Below are positions 6,214 through 9,834 of a DNA stretch of 9,834 nt, one piece after another (positions within the stretch are counted from its first letter, which is position 1; every line of letters begins with the position of its first letter). The position numbers and the translations under genes are program-made. The notes under the pieces were generated by a model, which was given only the letters and a program-made list of their open reading frames with translations, ran no database searches and was not told where the DNA came from. Source of the DNA: an uncultured Clostridia bacterium (GTDB lineage: Bacteria > Bacillota > Clostridia > Acetivibrionales > CALMWN01); the NCBI GenBank assembly GCA_937873555.1, contig CALMWN010000412.1:1-9834 (forward strand), in the 5' to 3' direction.

Positions 6214-8424
6214 TTGAATACGGTAGAAGGTACAGTGGAAGAAATCATATTTTCCAACGAGATTAACGGGTATACGGTGTGTGATGTTCTGCATGGGAAC
6301 AATCTTGTTACTGCAGTAGGCTATATGCCGTTTATAAACGTGGGCGAAACTCTGAAGCTGACGGGGAAATGGGTTACACACCCTGAATACGGGGAACAGT
6401 TCAAGGTGGAAATGTATGAAAAAATACTGCCGTGTACAATTGACGCCATACAGAAGTACCTGTCCTCGGGAGTGATAAAGGGTATAGGTCCTGCAACTGC
6501 GGCTAAAATTGTCGGCAGGTTTGGGGAGGATACCCTGAACATAATTCAGTTCAATTCCTCCATTCTGGCAGAAATAAAGGGTATAAGCCTTGAGAAGGCC
6601 ATTGCAATTGGACAAACCTTTGAGGAGCAAAGAGGCTTAAGGACTGTGATAATGTTCCTTCAGGAGTACGGCTTAAGCCCTGTGTATTCCACAAGAATAT
6701 ACAGAGCGTTCGGGGACAGAACCATAGATGAAATCAGGGAAAATCCATATAAACTTGCGGATGAGGTTTTCGGTATAGGATTTAAAACGGCGGACAGGAT
6801 TGCAAGAAGTATGGGGATAGACCCTTCGTCAAAGTTCAGGATCTGCAGCGGAATAAAATATGTTCTGGCTCAGGCTGCTGCCAATGGACACACTTACATT
6901 CCGGATACAAATCTTAAGGATTATACATCCCGGCTGCTGGAGGTTAATATTGAAGACATAAGTGATGCACTGGTATCGCTGCTGCTTGATAAGTCAGTGT
7001 ATGTGCAAAAGGAGTCAGACCATAACAGAGTGTACTTAAGTTCCTTTTATATGGCGGAATCAGGAGTATGCAGAAAATTTGCCGAATTATCAACAGTTGA
7101 TTTTAATGGTGATTTAAGCGATTTCGGCGACAGACTGGGCGATGTGCAGAGGGAGGAAGGAATCGTACTTGCAGACAGGCAGAAAACAGCTGTCAGGGAA
7201 GCATTGGTAAACGGTGTTTTGGTTATAACCGGCGGTCCTGGTACCGGTAAGACTACTATCATAAAAACCATAATAAAACTCCTTTGCAGAGAAGGCTATG
7301 AGGTCGCTCTTGCAGCTCCGACAGGGAGGGCGGCAAAGAGGATGACAGAAGCCACGGGCTTTGAAGCAAAAACCATACACAGGCTGCTGGAAATAGGTTA
7401 TACAGGAGAGGAAACCAGCCTTGTTTTCCAGAGGACGGAAACAAATCCTGTCGAAGCGGATGTGGTGATTATAGATGAGGTTTCCATGGTAGATATCCTT
7501 ATCATGAACCATCTCTTAAAAGCAATACCGCCGGGAACCAGGCTTATTCTGGTGGGGGATGCGGACCAACTGCCGTCCGTTGGGCCTGGAAATGTCCTCA
7601 AGGATATAATCAACAGTGGCATGATTAAGACTGTACGATTAAATGAGATTTTCAGACAAGCAGAAGAAAGTATGATTATTGTCAATGCACACAGGATCAA
7701 TAGGGGGGAATTCCCATGCCTCAATGCCAAAGACAAGGATTTCTTCTTTATGCACAGGAATTCCGGAGAGGATATTGTAAAAACCATACTGGAACTTTGT
7801 AGAAAAAGATTGCCTGACACGTACGGTTATGACCCCATGCGGCATATACAGGTACTCACGCCTATGAGAAAAGGTATAACCGGAGTAACCAACCTGAATC
7901 TGGAGCTGCAGAAGGTTCTGAATGCCGAAAACAATCATAAGTGCGAAAAGCCATATCATGAATTCATATTCCGCGAAGGCGACAGGGTCATGCAGATCAA
8001 GAACAACTACAATCTTAAATGGGAAAGGGCAGGAGACAGTTATATTGACGGCATGGGTGTATTTAACGGGGATACCGGCATCATTCAAAAAATTGATACT
8101 GAAGAACAAAGGCTTACAGTACTGTTCGAGGATGAAAAACTTGTAGAATATGATTTCAGTATACTGGAAGAGATAGAGCCTGCATTTGCGATAACAATTC
8201 ACAAGAGCCAGGGAAGCGAGTTCCCGGTGGTTATTTTACCGCTGTTTAGCGGGCCTCCTGTGCTAATGACACGTAACCTGCTGTATACGGCAGTAACCAG
8301 GGCTAAAAACCTGGTAATACTGGTTGGAAGTGAAAGGGTACTGACCGAAATGATCGGAAACGAGAGAGAAACACTTAGGTATTCAGGCCTTGAAGATAAA
8401 CTGAGGAACGTATTCCTCTCTTAA
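6214..8424 (+). CDS. recD2: RecD2-type ATP-dependent DNA helicase
   Basis: Superfamily 1B 5'-3' DNA helicase found in bacteria without RecBC; RecD2 proteins act in DNA repair and fork maintenance. The 736 residues fit the family. The N-terminal extension that marks RecD2 starts with TVEGTVEEIIFSNEINGYTV (3-22). It includes helix-hairpin-helix stretches near 86-104 (GVIKGIGPATAAKIV) and 185-201 (VFGIGFKTADRIARSMG). Helicase motifs: I GGPGTGKTT (340-348), Ia APTGRAAKR (368-376), II VVIIDEVSMVD (417-427), III LVGDADQLPSVGPG (446-459), IV RLNEIFRQ (475-482), and V/VI TIHKSQGSEF (661-670) with YTAVTRAK (691-698). The start is TTG at 6214: AGGTGAT (6204-6210) upstream complements the 16S tail, and no in-frame ATG or GTG precedes it in the gap. 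The annotation is firm; the exact cellular role is inferred from the family. Confidence 0.96.
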   Translation: MNTVEGTVEEIIFSNEINGYTVCDVLHGNNLVTAVGYMPFINVGETLKLTGKWVTHPEYGEQFKVEMYEKILPCTIDAIQKYLSSGVIKGIGPATAAKIVGRFGEDTLNIIQFNSSILAEIKGISLEKAIAIGQTFEEQRGLRTVIMFLQEYGLSPVYSTRIYRAFGDRTIDEIRENPYKLADEVFGIGFKTADRIARSMGIDPSSKFRICSGIKYVLAQAAANGHTYIPDTNLKDYTSRLLEVNIEDISDALVSLLLDKSVYVQKESDHNRVYLSSFYMAESGVCRKFAELSTVDFNGDLSDFGDRLGDVQREEGIVLADRQKTAVREALVNGVLVITGGPGTGKTTIIKTIIKLLCREGYEVALAAPTGRAAKRMTEATGFEAKTIHRLLEIGYTGEETSLVFQRTETNPVEADVVIIDEVSMVDILIMNHLLKAIPPGTRLILVGDADQLPSVGPGNVLKDIINSGMIKTVRLNEIFRQAEESMIIVNAHRINRGEFPCLNAKDKDFFFMHRNSGEDIVKTILELCRKRLPDTYGYDPMRHIQVLTPMRKGITGVTNLNLELQKVLNAENNHKCEKPYHEFIFREGDRVMQIKNNYNLKWERAGDSYIDGMGVFNGDTGIIQKIDTEEQRLTVLFEDEKLVEYDFSILEEIEPAFAITIHKSQGSEFPVVILPLFSGPPVLMTRNLLYTAVTRAKNLVILVGSERVLTEMIGNERETLRYSGLEDKLRNVFLS

Positions 8425-8541
8425 TACGTAAAAAATATAATAAATTACATCAACTAATCCGAAATATGTATATATAAATTCTCGTGCTTCCCTGGATTCA
8501 TAATCAGATTCAAAGAAAATAGAAGTTACAGGCAGGTTATT

Positions 8542-9225
8542 ATGCTGAATGAAATGCTTAGACTGATATTTCCACCCCGGTGTATTTTTTGTAAAAGTTT
8601 GCTGTCTGTCGGCACTACCATTGAAATATGCAGCGGCTGCCATACAAAAATACCGTTCATTCATGGGAATATTGTGGAAACTGCTGGTGAAAAGCTTTAT
8701 AAATCACACTGTGACGGGATTATCTGCGCATGTGAATACTCCGGTATAATAAAAGAAGGTTTGATAAAGTACAAATTTTTTGATAAAGCCTCATATTATA
8801 GGGCTTTTGCAAAGTTGCTGTCAAATAGAATAAAAAATATGACAAGAAATACAAAATTTGATATAATAATAAGTGTTCCCCTCCACAAGGAAAGGGAACG
8901 AATACGGGGATATAACCAGGCTCTGCTGATTTCAAAGTTTGTCAGCAGGGAATTGGGTGTGGCAGAAAATTCGAGGGTTTTGCGCAGGATCAGGAACACT
9001 CAGAGCCAGAGCCTTTTAAATAAGGAAGAAAGACATGTAAACATCCGTGATGCCTTTAGTGTAAGTGGTGCCTGCGAAATATCGGGGAAAACCATATTGC
9101 TTATAGATGATGTGCTGACAACCGGCAGCACTGTTAATGAATGCAGCAGGGTTCTGAAGGAGGCCGGGGCAAAAGCGGTTATTGCAGCAGTTGTCGCTTC
9201 AGGAAAAAAGTTTAATTATGAATGA
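8542..9225 (+). CDS. comF: ComF (ComFC-like) phosphoribosyltransferase-fold protein
   Basis: Member of the ComF/ComFC/GntX family, linked to DNA uptake and transformation where studied; the biochemical role is still not settled. The 227 residues are typical. Near the N-terminus are two CxxC pairs, C14/C17 and C30/C33, which should form a zinc ribbon. The core has SVPLHKERERIRGYNQA (111-127) and the RNTQSQ...R..N..DAF stretch (151-172). The PRPP-loop signature ILLIDDVLTTGST lies at 185-197, and a C-terminal GAKAVIAAVVA segment follows. ATG at 8542 is preceded by a weak site, GGCAGG (8531-8536). The 117-nt gap from recD2 has no terminator; it holds only AT-rich -10-like strings (TATAAT 8436-8441, TATAAA 8473-8478) without good -35 partners. 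Transcription may therefore come partly from recD2. yvyF follows, the same order as B. subtilis comFC-yvyF. comFA and comFB are not adjacent. Confidence 0.93.
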   Translation: MLNEMLRLIFPPRCIFCKSLLSVGTTIEICSGCHTKIPFIHGNIVETAGEKLYKSHCDGIICACEYSGIIKEGLIKYKFFDKASYYRAFAKLLSNRIKNMTRNTKFDIIISVPLHKERERIRGYNQALLISKFVSRELGVAENSRVLRRIRNTQSQSLLNKEERHVNIRDAFSVSGACEISGKTILLIDDVLTTGSTVNECSRVLKEAGAKAVIAAVVASGKKFNYE

Positions 9226-9282
9226 TGGATAAGAGTATTGGTTTATTGTTAAACTTATGATTATATGGCTGGAGGGGTTAAA

Positions 9283-9708
9283 ATGCCGGATGTAAGGAAT
9301 TGTAAGAGGTGCGGAAAAATTTATAACTACATCGGTGGGCCGCCAATCTGCCCCATATGTAAGGAACAGGATGAAGCAGATTTTAAAAGGGTGAAGGATT
9401 ATCTTTACAAAAATCCCGGGGTGACTCTGTCAGAGGTATCTACAGTTTTGGGAATCAGTGTTGAGAGGATAAAGATGTACCTCAAGGAAGGTCGTCTTGA
9501 GATTATTAATGATGAAGGAAATATGATACTCGAGTGTGAGAGCTGCGGCAAAGCCATAAAAACCGGACGCCTGTGCAATGACTGTGCTACGGGACTGTCA
9601 AGGGAATTTAAAAGCACCGCTTCAAAGTTAAATGATAAAGTTTCTCAGGCTGAGGCAGATGCTAAAAGAGCTATCGCTATGAGATACCTCAACAAGGATG
9701 CGAAATAA
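9283..9708 (+). CDS. yvyF: Flagellar operon protein YvyF-like, zinc ribbon
   Basis: Resembles the YvyF/TIGR03826 family, which in Bacillus sits between comFC and flgM at the head of a late flagellar operon; the molecular function is unknown. The 141 residues contain two four-cysteine knuckles, C7/C10 with C23/C26 and C85/C88 with C98/C101, likely zinc sites. Between them, residues about 47-72 (VTLSEVSTVLGISVERIKMY) look like a helix-turn-helix, and a helical charged tail follows from about 108. This suggests a nucleic-acid or regulatory role, but that is inference. The start is ATG at 9283 because GGAGGGG (9271-9277) lies 5 nt before it; an in-frame ATG at 9265 would add six residues but would place the ribosome site inside the gene. 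It lies 57 nt after comF without a terminator, so they are probably co-transcribed. A strong terminator follows directly, separating it from any downstream flgM. Confidence 0.85.
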   Translation: MPDVRNCKRCGKIYNYIGGPPICPICKEQDEADFKRVKDYLYKNPGVTLSEVSTVLGISVERIKMYLKEGRLEIINDEGNMILECESCGKAIKTGRLCNDCATGLSREFKSTASKLNDKVSQAEADAKRAIAMRYLNKDAK

Positions 9709-9714
9709 CTCTTA

Positions 9715-9774
9715 CATAAAACAAATGATGATGGACAGGCGAATTTGTTCCTGTGCATCATCATTTGTTTTATG
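9715..9774 (+). terminator. Intrinsic terminator after yvyF
   Basis: Left arm 9715-9739 pairs with right arm 9750-9774 over 25 positions with a single G-G mismatch (9734/9755); loop 9740-9749. The right arm ends TTTGTTTTATG, supplying the U-rich tract within the stem base. It begins 7 nt after the yvyF stop. The left arm contains ATGGACAGGC (9731-9740), as in the metK terminator. Confidence 0.82.
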
Positions 9775-9834
9775 GGAAATATCATTACTGTTGCATAAAC
9801 AGTTTTATATAAAGTCAACCAGTATGTTCTGGGT

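Noticed and set aside
7639..8202. Open frame of 187 codons on the minus strand inside recD2.
   Set aside because: Opposite-strand shadow of conserved helicase motifs, with no recognisable domain and no start signal.
9238..9267. TTGGTT/TATATG promoter-like pair before yvyF.
   Set aside because: Initiation would fall at or after the ribosome binding site at 9271-9277, so it could not produce a translatable yvyF message.
9775..9834. Possible sigma-D (flagellar) promoter for a downstream flgM: TAAA strings at 9796 and 9810.
   Set aside because: No CCGATAT-like -10 at the required spacing from the first, and the window ends before the second can be judged.

Overview
The window looks like an ordinary housekeeping stretch of a low-to-moderate G+C Firmicute, most likely a motile clostridium. 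The evidence is the order tilS-hpt-ftsH, an S-box (SAM-I) riboswitch ahead of metK, strong AGGAGG-type ribosome binding sites, TTG starts, a Gram-positive RecD2, and a comF-yvyF pair of the kind that leads into late flagellar genes in Bacillus. All genes are on the + strand. I see no insertion sequence, CRISPR array, tRNA, rRNA, phage gene or toxin-antitoxin pair.

Layout. Positions 52-2002 carry tilS (tRNA-Ile2 lysidine synthetase) and hpt (hypoxanthine/guanine phosphoribosyltransferase), 4 nt apart and probably co-transcribed. A 185-nt gap with a weak terminator-like hairpin and a possible promoter leads to ftsH (membrane AAA+ zinc protease, TTG start), which ends at a perfect 18-bp hairpin. 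A good sigma-A promoter at 4141-4169 then drives a leader with a complete SAM-I aptamer, an antiterminator that can be traced base by base, and an intrinsic terminator. The leader controls metK (SAM synthetase), which closes with its own strong terminator. A promoter candidate overlapping that terminator reads into a 124-codon gene. It encodes one membrane segment plus what resembles only the first half of a family 2 glycosyltransferase fold. Next come recD2 (SF1B DNA helicase), comF (ComFC-like phosphoribosyltransferase-fold competence protein) and yvyF (zinc-ribbon flagellar operon protein), ended by a 25-position terminator hairpin.

Functional links. tilS, hpt and ftsH form an old conserved neighbourhood; in B. 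subtilis the TilS and HprT proteins have been reported to act together on ftsH expression. The riboswitch closes a feedback loop: SAM, the product of MetK, shuts off metK. recD2 and comF both concern DNA handling, and comF-yvyF matches the B. subtilis order comFC-yvyF-flgM, although comFA and comFB are not beside them here.

The least expected observations are (1) the same GGACAGGC core in the upstream arm of all three strong gene-end terminators, (2) the orphan half-glycosyltransferase membrane protein, (3) a near-direct repeat 31 bp apart in the recD2 leader, and (4) unexplained potential secondary structure between the ftsH terminator and the metK promoter. Nothing here convincingly amounts to a new biological system.
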